The position numbers and the translations under genes were made by a program. The notes under the pieces were generated by a model, which worked only from the letters and a program-made list of their open reading frames with translations, had not been told where the DNA came from and did no database searches. Shown one piece after another: positions 46,345 to 54,652 of a stretch of 64,000 nucleotides of DNA. This DNA comes from Leifsonia sp. Leaf264. Lineage in GTDB: Bacteria > Actinomycetota > Actinomycetes > Actinomycetales > Microbacteriaceae. The stretch lies in assembly GCF_001422325.1 (NCBI RefSeq), contig NZ_LMMR01000001.1, forward strand, positions 869,256 through 933,255. The letters are read 5' to 3'. Numbering within the stretch: position 1 is the stretch's first letter; each line of letters begins with the position of its first letter.

Positions 46345-47241
46345 TCAATTCGTCGAGTCGCGTGAGCTTCCACTCGCCGTGTGGCGCTGCCACTCTCGCC
46401 GGACGAAGGATTCGAAGCTGGTGGGCTCGCGGCCGAGCAGCCACGTCAGGACGTTCGCGTTGCCCACGAAGTCGTGGGCGCTGTAGCGGGCGGAGATCGA
46501 TCGCAGCACAGCGAGCTGGTGGGGGGCATCGGCGGGATCACGATCACCGAGCCACGCCTTCGCGTAGGTGTCTGCGTCGATCTCGCGAACGTCGAGAGGG
46601 CGGCCCATCACCCGCGCGATGACGTCCCTCAGCTCGAAGGCCGTGTATCGGCCCGGGGCGACGAGCTCGTACGTCGCGCCGGCGTGACGCTCGGCATCGG
46701 TCAGGGCCATGACGGCCACATCCGTCACGTCGTCGAGGTCCACCAGCGACTGGCGCCGATCGAGCGACCACGACAGCTCGAAGACGCCGCGTTCGAAGGC
46801 CGGACGGAGCTTGAGCGGGAGCATGTAGTTCGAGGGCTGCAGGATCGTGAACTCGAGGTCGGAAGCCAGGAGGTGCTCCTCGACGTCCCGCTTGATCTCG
46901 TGCTGCACGAGGTCCGTGACGATCGAGTGGAGCACCGAGCTGAGCACGACATGAGCGCCGCCAGCCGCCCGCGCCGCGTCGATGATCGCGAAGCCCATCG
47001 CCCGTTCGTCGGGATTCAGGGTCGGCCCGACGTGATAGATCGCGCTGACGCCATCGACCGCACGTGCGAGCAGTCGCGGATCGGCGGCGTCACCGACCAC
47101 GACGTCGGTCGCGCCCATCGCGTGCAGTGGAACCGCGGATGCCTCCGACCGCACGATCGCGCGCACGGACTCGCCGGCGGCGACGAGCTTCGGCACGAGC
47201 AACCTGCCCTGGTTCCCGTTCGCCGCAGTGACCAGGATCAC
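46345..47241 (-). CDS. NmrA-like NAD(P)-binding protein
   Basis: A 298-residue protein of the atypical short-chain dehydrogenase (NmrA/HSCARG) type. The dinucleotide turn is VTAANGNQGRLLVPKLV at the N-terminus, and the middle has VVLSSVLHSIVTDLVQHEIKRDVEEHL and FTILQPSNYMLP. Such proteins are either reductases or redox sensors; the catalytic Tyr-Lys pair is not obvious. GTG start, 10 nt after the FAH-type hydrolase stop, last gene of the ring-cleavage operon. A second NmrA-like gene (51346) sits in the other arm of the cluster. Confidence 0.85.
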   Translation of the reverse strand: MILVTAANGNQGRLLVPKLVAAGESVRAIVRSEASAVPLHAMGATDVVVGDAADPRLLARAVDGVSAIYHVGPTLNPDERAMGFAIIDAARAAGGAHVVLSSVLHSIVTDLVQHEIKRDVEEHLLASDLEFTILQPSNYMLPLKLRPAFERGVFELSWSLDRRQSLVDLDDVTDVAVMALTDAERHAGATYELVAPGRYTAFELRDVIARVMGRPLDVREIDADTYAKAWLGDRDPADAPHQLAVLRSISARYSAHDFVGNANVLTWLLGREPTSFESFVRREWQRHTASGSSRDSTN

Positions 47242-47251
47242 GCGACCGGCC

Positions 47252-48112
47252 TCAGTCGACGAATCGCTGGGTGATGGTGCCGATTCCCTCGATCGAGGTC
47301 ACCAACATCTCCCCCGCGACGAGGAACCGCTTGGGGTCCATTCCGGCGCCGACTCCGGGCGGCGTGCCCGTGAAGATGATGTCTCCGGGCAGCAGTTCGA
47401 TGATGTCCGACAGACGGCTGACCAGGTCGTCGACGGCAAAGATCAACTGGTCGGTACTGCCCTGCTGCACGACGGTCTCGGTGCCGTCGGGCGAGACTAT
47501 CGTCGTCGAGATCGCGAGCTTGTCCGGATCGGCGAACTCGTCGAGGGTGACGATCACGGGTCCTGTCGGTGCGAAGCCCTCGAACGACTTGCCCATGCTG
47601 AACTGCGCGGGCTGTCCCTGCCACTGGACTGTGCGCTCGGAGAGGTCCTGACCGACGGTGTAGCCGGCGATGCTCTCCCGAGCGGACTCGATCGGGATGT
47701 GGCGCCCGCCGGTGCCGATCACGACCACCAGTTCCGCCTCCCAGTCCACGGTGTCCCCGGGCAGCCGCACCTCGGTCGACGGTCCGCTCACCGAGGAGGC
47801 GAACTTCGTGAAGACGACGGGATGCTCCGGGATCGGCAGGCCGGACTCCGCGGCATGATCGGCATAGTTCAGGCCCACACCGATCACCTGCCGCGGCCGT
47901 GGCGACGGTGCGCCGAGCTCGGCGCCGCCGAGCGGCGCGGCATCCGGATGACCGGAGACGTCGACGGATGCCGCCCAGTCTCCGAACTCGTTCCACCGGG
48001 CGAAGACGAGGGCGGGGTCAGCCGCGAAACGGCTCCCGCTCGCTGATTCCACATCGAGGATGTGGTCCCCCTCGACGAGGACGAGCCGGCCGGCGGAAGT
48101 GGCGATGCGCAT
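47252..48112 (-). CDS. Fumarylacetoacetate hydrolase (FAH) family enzyme
   Basis: A 286-residue FAH-fold protein. The catalytic core has QVIGVGLNYADHAAESG, the Glu-rich metal site VDWEAELVVVIG, GYTVGQDLSERTVQ, KSFEGFAPTGPVIV and the closing GDIIFTGTPPGVG. Members hydrolyse or decarboxylate the open-chain oxoacids made by ring cleavage. The gene follows the flavin hydroxylase by 38 nt in an operon with a ring-cleaving dioxygenase, so it probably acts on the ring-fission product. GAAAGGAA precedes the ATG. Hydrolase versus decarboxylase/isomerase activity cannot be told. Confidence 0.9.
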   Translation of the reverse strand: MRIATSAGRLVLVEGDHILDVESASGSRFAADPALVFARWNEFGDWAASVDVSGHPDAAPLGGAELGAPSPRPRQVIGVGLNYADHAAESGLPIPEHPVVFTKFASSVSGPSTEVRLPGDTVDWEAELVVVIGTGGRHIPIESARESIAGYTVGQDLSERTVQWQGQPAQFSMGKSFEGFAPTGPVIVTLDEFADPDKLAISTTIVSPDGTETVVQQGSTDQLIFAVDDLVSRLSDIIELLPGDIIFTGTPPGVGAGMDPKRFLVAGEMLVTSIEGIGTITQRFVD

Positions 48113-48150
48113 GGGAATTCCTTTCAGGCAGTGCGTCTGCACGCAGTGCG

Positions 48151-49755
48151 TCAGTGGTGCGAGATGAAGCCTGTGAGCGCCGCACTCAATGCGGCATCCG
48201 GATCGTCCGAGGTGCTCCCGATCCAGGCGATGTGCTGGTCCGGGCGTACGAGGACGACGAGCTCGTCGGCCGGGGGCTGGAAGCCCTCGGCTCCGGGATC
48301 GACGTACGTCAGGGGGATGCTCCGGCGGCTCGCGGCCAGCGTCCACTCCTCGGCGTTTCCACCGAGCACCGTGAACTCCGGCCCGAGAGCGTCGTAGAGC
48401 GAGTCGCCTGCAGAGTTGCGGCTGTGCGGCAGCCTGTTGCCCGGAGCTGCGATCGGCTGGTAGACGTCTGGAGTGGGAGCCTGACTCGCGGACTCCGGGC
48501 CGTAGCCGTATCCGAGCACGAGCCCGAGACTGTAGAACTCGGCGCGCTTGACGTCTTCGATGGCGAGCGCCGCCGACGACCGGGCCGCGTCGCCCTCCTC
48601 GCCGTCAGCCATGATGGCCGGGGTCGTCAGGTCGTGCGAGAGCGCGCGCATGTTGCCCGCCGCGAGGTCGATCGTCTGCTGCGCTATCGGGCGCCGCTCC
48701 GCCTCATAGCTCTCCAGCAGTTCGGAGCCGGCCCAGCCCTGGTGAACCGCAGCGATCTTCCACGCGAGGTTGACCGCATCGCCGACACCGGTGTTGTAGC
48801 CGTGGCCGCCCCATGGCGGGTTCTGGTGTGCAGCATCACCGACGAGGAAGACCCGCCCGGCGCCGTACGAGTCCGCCAGCAGCATCCGTGCCTGCCATGG
48901 GTCCGTCGCCAGAACCTCGACGTCGATGTCGGCTCCGACGAGGCCGCGCACGACGGCGACGGCCTCGTCGTCGTTCGCGATCGAGGCCGTGCCCGTGGCG
49001 ATGGCCCACCACTCACCGTCGAGGGAGAGCGGTCCGACCACCCCGGGGAATGCCGGGTTGAGGACCCAGTGATGGATCGCTGGACGCTGCGGCAGCACTG
49101 CCCCGAGCTCGGCCGAGCGGAATGTGATGTTGACGTTAGGGCGTCCGCCAGCCGCACCCTCGTACCGTGCACCCACGGCATCGCGGACGACGCTGCGTGA
49201 TCCGTCGGCACCGATGACGTACTCGGCTCCGATGACTGAAGCCGTTCCGTCGGCGGATTCGACACGCACCCGAGGTCGAGGCTCCGTCGCGTCGACCTCG
49301 ACCACCCGGCTCCCGTACAGGGTCGTGACGAGCGGATGGCGCTCGACCAGCGCGCGGAGGGCCTCCTCGACCGCCGACTGGGTGACCTGTTGAGCACCCT
49401 CGGCCGTGAGATCGGAGTCGAGGAGCTCCAGTCCGAGCACGCCGCCCAAGCGGGTGATCTCGTACCCGCTCGCCGTCGTGCAGAACCGCACCTCGTCGGA
49501 CCACGCCGCGGGGATGGCCGCCCTCCGGCGAATCTCCGCGGCCGCCCCCGTGCGACGGAACAGCTCCATCGTGCGCGCCGACGTGGTCTTCGCGCGCGGA
49601 CGGGAGTGATCGACCTCGGTGCGGGGCTCGACGATCACCGAGGCCACCCCGTGATGGGCCAGCTCCACTGCCGCGGTCAGGCCGACCGGCCCGCCGCCCA
49701 CGATGACGACGGGCGTCTGGACCGCCGCATCCGCCTGCGCTTCGAGGCGGGTCAC
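48151..49755 (-). CDS. FAD-dependent aromatic monooxygenase (MhpA/resorcinol hydroxylase-like)
   Basis: A 534-residue class A flavoprotein hydroxylase. The FAD-binding GxGxxG motif is VVIVGGGPVGLTAAVELAHHG (about residues 16-36). The DG motif is YVIGADGSRSVVRDAVG, and the second FAD motif is VFLVGDAAHQNPPWGGHGYNTGVGDAVNLAWK. The C-terminal thioredoxin-like part suits the MhpA/PheA group. It adds a hydroxyl to an aromatic ring with NAD(P)H and oxygen, preparing the ring for extradiol cleavage. GTG start overlapping the dioxygenase stop (GTGA) shows translational coupling. Confidence 0.9.
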   Translation of the reverse strand: MTRLEAQADAAVQTPVVIVGGGPVGLTAAVELAHHGVASVIVEPRTEVDHSRPRAKTTSARTMELFRRTGAAAEIRRRAAIPAAWSDEVRFCTTASGYEITRLGGVLGLELLDSDLTAEGAQQVTQSAVEEALRALVERHPLVTTLYGSRVVEVDATEPRPRVRVESADGTASVIGAEYVIGADGSRSVVRDAVGARYEGAAGGRPNVNITFRSAELGAVLPQRPAIHHWVLNPAFPGVVGPLSLDGEWWAIATGTASIANDDEAVAVVRGLVGADIDVEVLATDPWQARMLLADSYGAGRVFLVGDAAHQNPPWGGHGYNTGVGDAVNLAWKIAAVHQGWAGSELLESYEAERRPIAQQTIDLAAGNMRALSHDLTTPAIMADGEEGDAARSSAALAIEDVKRAEFYSLGLVLGYGYGPESASQAPTPDVYQPIAAPGNRLPHSRNSAGDSLYDALGPEFTVLGGNAEEWTLAASRRSIPLTYVDPGAEGFQPPADELVVLVRPDQHIAWIGSTSDDPDAALSAALTGFISHH

Positions 49756-50363
49756 CACACCTCGGGAAGGAAGATGTCCTCGGGGATGACATCGGGCAGG
49801 TAGTCGCCGGCGCGAGTGCGCTCGTGGATCTCCTGGAACGACAGGCCGGACTCGCGCGCCGCGACGAGCTTCTCGGAGTCGAAGAAGGTTCCGATGGGGT
49901 TCTCGGCGAACTCCTTGGCGTTGGCGATCCACTCGCTCGAGTCGGCCCAGTCGCCGAAGCCGTCGACCTGGATCTCGACGCCGTTGCCGTCGGGGTCCTG
50001 GTAGTACACCGACATCGTGATGCCGTGGTCGAGCTGCAGGAACGGCAGGATGCCGTGGTCGCGCAGGCGGATGTAGTTGTTCATCCACATGTCGAAGGTG
50101 CCGAACTCGAAGGCCGTGTGGTGGATGCCGGTCTCGTGGCCCTTGTCGGTCGGGTGCTTGAGTCCGGGAGGGGAGAGCAGGGCGATGCGGTGGTTCGCGT
50201 CGTCGTTGGTGAGCCACGACGCCTCATCGCTCTGGAAGACCGGGCGCAGGCCGCAGACCAGTCCGTACCACTCGACCATCTCGTTCATACGCAGTGTCGT
50301 GAACGTGGTGTGGTGCAGCTTGGGCGGGTTCGCCGGCCAGTTCGTCGCCTTGTTCTCAGGCAT
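49752..50363 (-). CDS. Small extradiol ring-cleavage dioxygenase (VOC family)
   Basis: A 203-residue VOC protein of the short type I extradiol dioxygenase kind. The first half opens LHHTTFTTLRMNEMVEWY; the second has GIHHTAFEFGTFDMW and ends YYQDPDGNGVEIQVDGF. The His of LHHTT, the His of GIHHTAF and the Glu of NGVEIQ are the likely iron ligands. It should cleave a catechol-like diol next to the hydroxyls. Larger BphC enzymes have two such modules; single-module forms are known. It is the first gene of the operon, with AAGGAG before the ATG. Confidence 0.85.
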   Translation of the reverse strand: MPENKATNWPANPPKLHHTTFTTLRMNEMVEWYGLVCGLRPVFQSDEASWLTNDDANHRIALLSPPGLKHPTDKGHETGIHHTAFEFGTFDMWMNNYIRLRDHGILPFLQLDHGITMSVYYQDPDGNGVEIQVDGFGDWADSSEWIANAKEFAENPIGTFFDSEKLVAARESGLSFQEIHERTRAGDYLPDVIPEDIFLPEVW

Positions 50364-50477
50364 GTGGTCTCTCCTTCGAGATCGGTGGTGATGAGAGTGG
50401 AAGGACGTGTTCCCGGCGAGCGACAGTGCCCGTCGAGCCGGCGTCGGTCCTCATCCGAACTCCCTTGTTCGCGTAGA

Positions 50478-50505
50478 CTATATCTTATAGCGTAGCGATA
50501 TTCGG
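50478..50505. promoter_or_regulatory. GntR-regulon operator between the dioxygenase operon and gntR
   Basis: The AT-rich patch holds the inverted repeat CTATA-TCT-TATAG (50478-50490), overlapped by TATAGCGTAGCGA (50486-50498). The first part recurs before the AAHS transporter and the second before the NmrA gene at 51346 (TATATCGTAGCGA, 12 of 13 positions). Binding by the adjacent GntR protein is inferred. Confidence 0.55.
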
Positions 50506-50573
50506 AGCGGCGCTGCAACGATCAACCCCGCCGCAGTGACACGATGAGACTAGGCAATGGCGAGGAGAGCTGC

Positions 50574-51260
50574 ATGGTGATTCAGGGACAGGTGCGCTCG
50601 ATAGCATCCGCGAACAGTTCGGCCGTCGATCTCGTGACCGCCGAGATCCGTCGCGCCGTCCTGACGGGAACCCTAGCTGCCGGTGCCGAGTTCTCCATCC
50701 GCGACCTCGCTGCCCAACTCGGCGTCAGTCACATCCCCATCCGCGAGGCGCTCCGCCGGCTCGAGTCGCAGGGACTCATCGTGCTGCGCCAGGCCAGGGC
50801 CGCGAGCGTCGCCCCCCTCAGCACGGCCGACCTGGCCGCGATCTACCGCCTGCGCTACGAGATCGAGCTCCCCCTCGCCGGCGCGTCAGCCGGGATGCGC
50901 ACTCCCCCGCAGGTCTCCGAACTCGACGCCCTGCTCGAGGCGAGCCGAGACCTCGACCCCGAGATCGCCTGGCAGGCGCACTACGACTTCCACGAGGCCC
51001 TCGTCCACCCGGCCGCGAACGCATGGGACGACCGCGTGCTGCACACGCTCTGGTTCGCGGCCGAGCGCTACACCCATCTCGTCTTCGATCCCACGCAGAT
51101 CACGGATGAGGAGCGTGCCCGTCGGTATGAGACCCACCGGGTACTGCGGGATGCCGCACTCATCGCCGACCCGGCGGGGATGACGGAAGCACTCCGCGTG
51201 CACCTCAGCACGAACGAGAGTCGGATCCGCGCTCACATCGCGCCGCTCGAGGAGCACTGA
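50574..51260 (+). CDS. GntR-family regulator (FadR-type)
   Basis: A 228-residue GntR protein. The winged helix is at about residues 15-75 (VTAEIRRAVLTGTLAAGAEF, LAAQLGVSHIPIREALRRLESQGLI), followed by an all-helical FCD domain (FHEALVHPAANA, HRVLRDAALIADPAGMTEALRVHL). It lies at the centre of the catabolic cluster, between two divergent arms that share an AT-rich site, and is the likely repressor. ATG 50574 has GAGGAG 6 nt upstream, so the ATG at 50544 is not preferred. Confidence 0.9.
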   Translation: MVIQGQVRSIASANSSAVDLVTAEIRRAVLTGTLAAGAEFSIRDLAAQLGVSHIPIREALRRLESQGLIVLRQARAASVAPLSTADLAAIYRLRYEIELPLAGASAGMRTPPQVSELDALLEASRDLDPEIAWQAHYDFHEALVHPAANAWDDRVLHTLWFAAERYTHLVFDPTQITDEERARRYETHRVLRDAALIADPAGMTEALRVHLSTNESRIRAHIAPLEEH

Positions 51261-51315
51261 CCACCACCCGGATGCGCGGGTTGTGTCCGCGCCCGGATTC
51301 ACCTAGCATGCGGAA

Positions 51316-51328
51316 TATATCGTAGCGA
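51316..51328 (+). promoter_or_regulatory. Candidate GntR-regulon site upstream of the NmrA-hydrolase arm
   Basis: TATATCGTAGCGA matches TATAGCGTAGCGA (50486-50498) at 12 of 13 positions. It lies 17 nt before the ATG at 51346 and just upstream of the ribosome-binding site GAGGAGA. Confidence 0.5.
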
Positions 51329-51345
51329 ATAGCGAGGAGACGCTG

Positions 51346-52218
51346 ATGTCTGTTCTGGTTCTGGGGGCCACCGGCAATGTCGGTCCCCACGTCGTCGCAG
51401 AACTGACCGCTCTCGGCCACGCCCCGCGTGTTCTCGTGCGCGACGGCGATCGAGCCCGCACCATCCTCGGCGACGGCATCGACATCATCGCGGGCGACGC
51501 CACGGATCCGGCGACCCTCGAGTCGGCCGTCGCCGGCATCGACACCGTCTTCCTACTCTCCCCGCACAGCTTCACCATGGCCGACCACCAGCTCGGGGTC
51601 ATCCGCGCCCTGCGCCGCACCGGCGTCCGCATCGTGAAGCTCTCGGGAACCGCATCCGCCATCACGCCGGACGGTCCTCACGTCTGCCGGGAACACTGGG
51701 AGATCGAACGCGTCCTCGAGGACAGTGGCCAGCCATTCGTGATCCTGAGGCCGAACTCGTTCCTGCAGGTCCTGGTCGGACAGCTCATGCTCCCGTCACT
51801 CCGGGCCACCGGCAACCTCATCAACCCGATCGGGACTGCCGGGATCAGCCTGGTCGACGCGCGTGACGTCGGCGCTGTCGCGGCCCACGTGCTCACCAGG
51901 CACGACTGGGACGGTCAGACACTCAGCATCACCGGCCCCCGCGCCGTGAGCTACCCGGAGATCGCCGGTCTCGTCTCGGAGCGCAGCGACATCACCCCGA
52001 CCGTCGTCGACGCGTCGCTCGACGGCGTGCGGGCCTCGCTGATCGACCGGGGCATGGCGCCGTGGGAGGCCGACCACTTCCGCGAGATGTACGAGCTCTT
52101 CAAGGCCGGCGAGTCGGAGTTCGTCACCGACACCGTGCGATCCGTCACCGGGAACGCACCGCGCACGATCGAGGCCTTCCTCGATGAGACCCTCCAGCGC
52201 GAACAGGTCTCGGCATGA
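51346..52218 (+). CDS. NmrA-like NAD(P)-binding protein
   Basis: A 290-residue protein of the NmrA group. The nucleotide-binding turn is VLVLGATGNVGPHVVAEL, then AGDATDPATLESAVAGIDTVFLLSPHS, and FVILRPNSFLQVLVGQ. The C-terminal helices are specific to this subgroup. It may be an azoreductase-like or sensor protein; the catalytic residues are not evident. It opens the rightward arm of the cluster, and its stop overlaps the HIT-like gene start (ATGA). Confidence 0.87.
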   Translation: MSVLVLGATGNVGPHVVAELTALGHAPRVLVRDGDRARTILGDGIDIIAGDATDPATLESAVAGIDTVFLLSPHSFTMADHQLGVIRALRRTGVRIVKLSGTASAITPDGPHVCREHWEIERVLEDSGQPFVILRPNSFLQVLVGQLMLPSLRATGNLINPIGTAGISLVDARDVGAVAAHVLTRHDWDGQTLSITGPRAVSYPEIAGLVSERSDITPTVVDASLDGVRASLIDRGMAPWEADHFREMYELFKAGESEFVTDTVRSVTGNAPRTIEAFLDETLQREQVSA

Positions 52219-52640
52219 CCGCGTGCCTGCCCTGCGAGCTCGAGGAAGCCGACGCAGCGGCCGTCGTCTACAGGGACGACACCTGGTCGTGCGAGATCGC
52301 CTCCGGGTACGACGTCCCGGGCTGGTTCATCCTCAGACTGCGCCGTCATGCCGAGGGCTGGTCCGGTGCCACCGCTGAGGAGCTCGCCGGATTCGGTCCC
52401 TTGTCCCAGAGGCTCGTCGCCGCCATCCAGCAGGCGACGGATGCGCCCACCGTGTACTTCCTGAGCTTCGGCGAGAACTACCCGCACTTCCACTTCCTCG
52501 TCATCACCCGCCCCGCCGATCTTCCGCCCGAACTCAAGGGCGCGGCGATCCTGGCGCAACGCGCGGAACACCGCGACCTCGACGCGGCGCTCGCCGGCGG
52601 CGCCGAGGTGCGGGCGGCGCTCGCAGTCTCCCCCCTCTGA
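52215..52640 (+). CDS. HIT-like (histidine triad) protein
   Basis: A 141-residue protein resembling HIT-domain hydrolases. CLPCELEEAD lies at the start, where HIT proteins often have a CxxC pair, and the triad-like motif NYPHFHFLVITRPADLP is at about residues 92-108. The canonical HxHxH has only two of its three histidines here (HFHFL), so activity is uncertain. Family members act on nucleotide conjugates. It is coupled to the NmrA-like gene in an otherwise catabolic operon, which is unusual. Confidence 0.72.
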   Translation: MTACLPCELEEADAAAVVYRDDTWSCEIASGYDVPGWFILRLRRHAEGWSGATAEELAGFGPLSQRLVAAIQQATDAPTVYFLSFGENYPHFHFLVITRPADLPPELKGAAILAQRAEHRDLDAALAGGAEVRAALAVSPL

Positions 52641-52671
52641 CCCACCCCCACCACCCCACCCACCCCAACCG
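52641..52671 (+). other. C-rich low-complexity stretch
   Basis: The gap between the HIT-like and hydrolase genes is mostly C with scattered A and T (CCCACCCCCACCACCCCACC). AAAGGA follows as the ribosome-binding site of the next gene. Confidence 0.6.
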
Positions 52672-52682
52672 AAAGGACGACG

Positions 52683-53579
52683 ATGTCCACTCCCCTCACC
52701 CACTCCGTGAACGGCTCCGGCGCAGCATCCGGCTTCAGCTTCAGCGGCCGCACCAACATCGGTGCTGACCTCGACGTGCGCCCCGATGCCCCGCTGGTCA
52801 TCGCACTGCACGGCGGCACCTACTCGTCGGAGTACTTCGACATCGCAGGCCACTCGCTGCTCGACAACGCGGCAGAGCGCGGCATCCCCGTCATCGCGAT
52901 CGACCGCCCCAACTACATCGACTCCTCGCCGCTGACATCGGAAGGATCGATCATCCTCGCCAACGCCGAGGTCATCGGCGACGCCATCGGATCGATCTGG
53001 GAGCAGTACGGCGCAGGCACCACCGGTGTCGTGCTCATCGGCCACTCCATCGGGGGTGCCGTGGCGACGGCGATCGCAGCTACTCCCCAGTCGTGGCCGC
53101 TGCTCGGCCTGGCGACCTCCGGCTGCCTCGTGCGTGTGCCCGCCGAGTCGGCCGGTGCGTGGGCGGCACTGCCGCCCATCCCGATGATCGACCTGCCGGT
53201 ACCGATGAAGAACCAGCTCATGTTCGGGCCGGCCGAGACCCTCGACGACTCCATGCCCGCCGCGAGCTACCCCTCGAACACTCTCGTGCCCAAGGTCGAG
53301 CTGCTCGACATCACCGGAGCGTGGATCGAGCGGCGCGCCGAGACCTGCGGCCGCGTCACCGTGCCCGTGCACCACAGGCAGGCCGAATTCGATCACCTCT
53401 GGGTCACCGACCAGGGCGAGGTCGATGAGTACAGAGCCGGCTTCACGTCTGCGGCATCGATCGATGCCCGGCTGCAGCCCGGAGCAGGCCACTGCATCGA
53501 CTTCCACCTGCCGAGCTCCGAGTTCCAGGGCTCGCAGCTCGACTTCGCACTGGCGTGTGCGGTGAAGGTCGCGGCATGA
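52683..53579 (+). CDS. Alpha/beta hydrolase
   Basis: A 298-residue alpha/beta hydrolase. The oxyanion region is PLVIALHGGTYSSEYFD, the nucleophile elbow is LIGHSIGGAVATAIA, and the His of the triad is in GAGHCIDFHLPS. It could cleave a ring-fission product or an ester in the pathway. AAAGGACG precedes the ATG. Its stop overlaps the next amidohydrolase start (ATGA), which ties the two in one pathway. Confidence 0.87.
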   Translation: MSTPLTHSVNGSGAASGFSFSGRTNIGADLDVRPDAPLVIALHGGTYSSEYFDIAGHSLLDNAAERGIPVIAIDRPNYIDSSPLTSEGSIILANAEVIGDAIGSIWEQYGAGTTGVVLIGHSIGGAVATAIAATPQSWPLLGLATSGCLVRVPAESAGAWAALPPIPMIDLPVPMKNQLMFGPAETLDDSMPAASYPSNTLVPKVELLDITGAWIERRAETCGRVTVPVHHRQAEFDHLWVTDQGEVDEYRAGFTSAASIDARLQPGAGHCIDFHLPSSEFQGSQLDFALACAVKVAA

Positions 53580-54643
53580 CGCGAACCGTCCTTCGCGGTG
53601 TCAGGGTCTACCGCGATGACACCTTCGGGGAACCGGAGGACGTCGTGATCGACGGCGGCGTCATCGGAACGGATTCCGCGGGCGCCGAGGAGGTCGGTTC
53701 TGGCGGCTACCTCGTACCGGGCCTCATCGACTGCCACGTGCACCTGTACGGGTCGCAGACCCTGGAGGCGCTGTCGGCCCACGGTGTCACGACGGGACTG
53801 GACATGAGTTCACCGGCTCCACTGGTGGCGGCGCTGCGCGGACTGCCGGGAGTGACGGACATCCGCAGCCCCCTCATCGCTGCAAGCTCCCCCACGAGCG
53901 CCCACGCCGAGCGTCTGAAGGCCATCCCGGGCGCACAGGAGGCGCACGTGTCCGGCCCGGCCGACGCCGACGCGTGGGTCGCCCGTCACGTGGACCAGGG
54001 CGCCGACTACATCAAGGTGGTCATCGACCTGCCCGGATTCGACCAGGAGACCGTCGACGCCCTCGTCGCGGCATCCCATACGCGCGGACTGAAGGTCGTG
54101 GCGCATGCGTCCCGTCACGATGCCGTCGACATGGCCCAGCGCGCCGGCGTGGACATCCTGACCCACGCGCCGCTCGATCGGCCGATCGAGGCAGCCCAGG
54201 CGGCCGAACTCACGGCAGCCGGCGCAGTGATCGTGCCGACGCTGACGATGATGCAGGGCATCGTCGCCCGGGTGGCGGCGGCAGGCGGCCCCGGGCCGAG
54301 CTACGCGCCGGCGCGGGCATCTGTCGCGGCTCTGCACGCGGCCGGGATGCCGATCCTCGCCGGCACCGATGCCAACGCCACGCCCGCAGCACCGGCGTCA
54401 CCCGCCTTCGGCACGAGCCTCCATGACGAGCTCGAGCTGCTGGTGGATGCCGGGCTCACGCCGGTCGAGGCCCTGAACGCTGCAACGTCCGAGGCCGCGC
54501 AGCACTTCGGACTGGACGATCGCGGTCGCATCGAGGCCGGACTTCGGGCAGACCTGGTGCTCCTGGATCGCGATCCCAGCACCGACATCGGCGCCATCCG
54601 CACCATCACCGGTGTGTGGTGCGGCGGCATCCGTCGAGTCTGA
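53576..54643 (+). CDS. Amidohydrolase family protein (metal-dependent)
   Basis: A 355-residue TIM-barrel amidohydrolase. The metal motif is LIDCHVHLYGS (HxH). The likely carboxylated Lys is in DYIKVVIDLPGF. His residues follow in KVVAHASRHD and ILTHAPLDRP, and the catalytic Asp is in ILAGTDANATP. The C-terminal beta patch (GRIEAGLRADLVLLDRDP) matches imidazolonepropionase-like members. It hydrolyses a cyclic amide, lactone or similar; the substrate is unknown. It is coupled by ATGA to the alpha/beta hydrolase. Confidence 0.87.
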   Translation: MTRTVLRGVRVYRDDTFGEPEDVVIDGGVIGTDSAGAEEVGSGGYLVPGLIDCHVHLYGSQTLEALSAHGVTTGLDMSSPAPLVAALRGLPGVTDIRSPLIAASSPTSAHAERLKAIPGAQEAHVSGPADADAWVARHVDQGADYIKVVIDLPGFDQETVDALVAASHTRGLKVVAHASRHDAVDMAQRAGVDILTHAPLDRPIEAAQAAELTAAGAVIVPTLTMMQGIVARVAAAGGPGPSYAPARASVAALHAAGMPILAGTDANATPAAPASPAFGTSLHDELELLVDAGLTPVEALNAATSEAAQHFGLDDRGRIEAGLRADLVLLDRDPSTDIGAIRTITGVWCGGIRRV

Positions 54644-54652
54644 GGGATCCGG

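Noticed and set aside
43853-46444. A long open frame on the minus strand across the AAHS transporter and the end of the E1 gene.
   Set aside because: It is an alternative frame of the transporter gene that runs through a strong terminator hairpin and antisense to the E1 gene, with Arg-rich composition.
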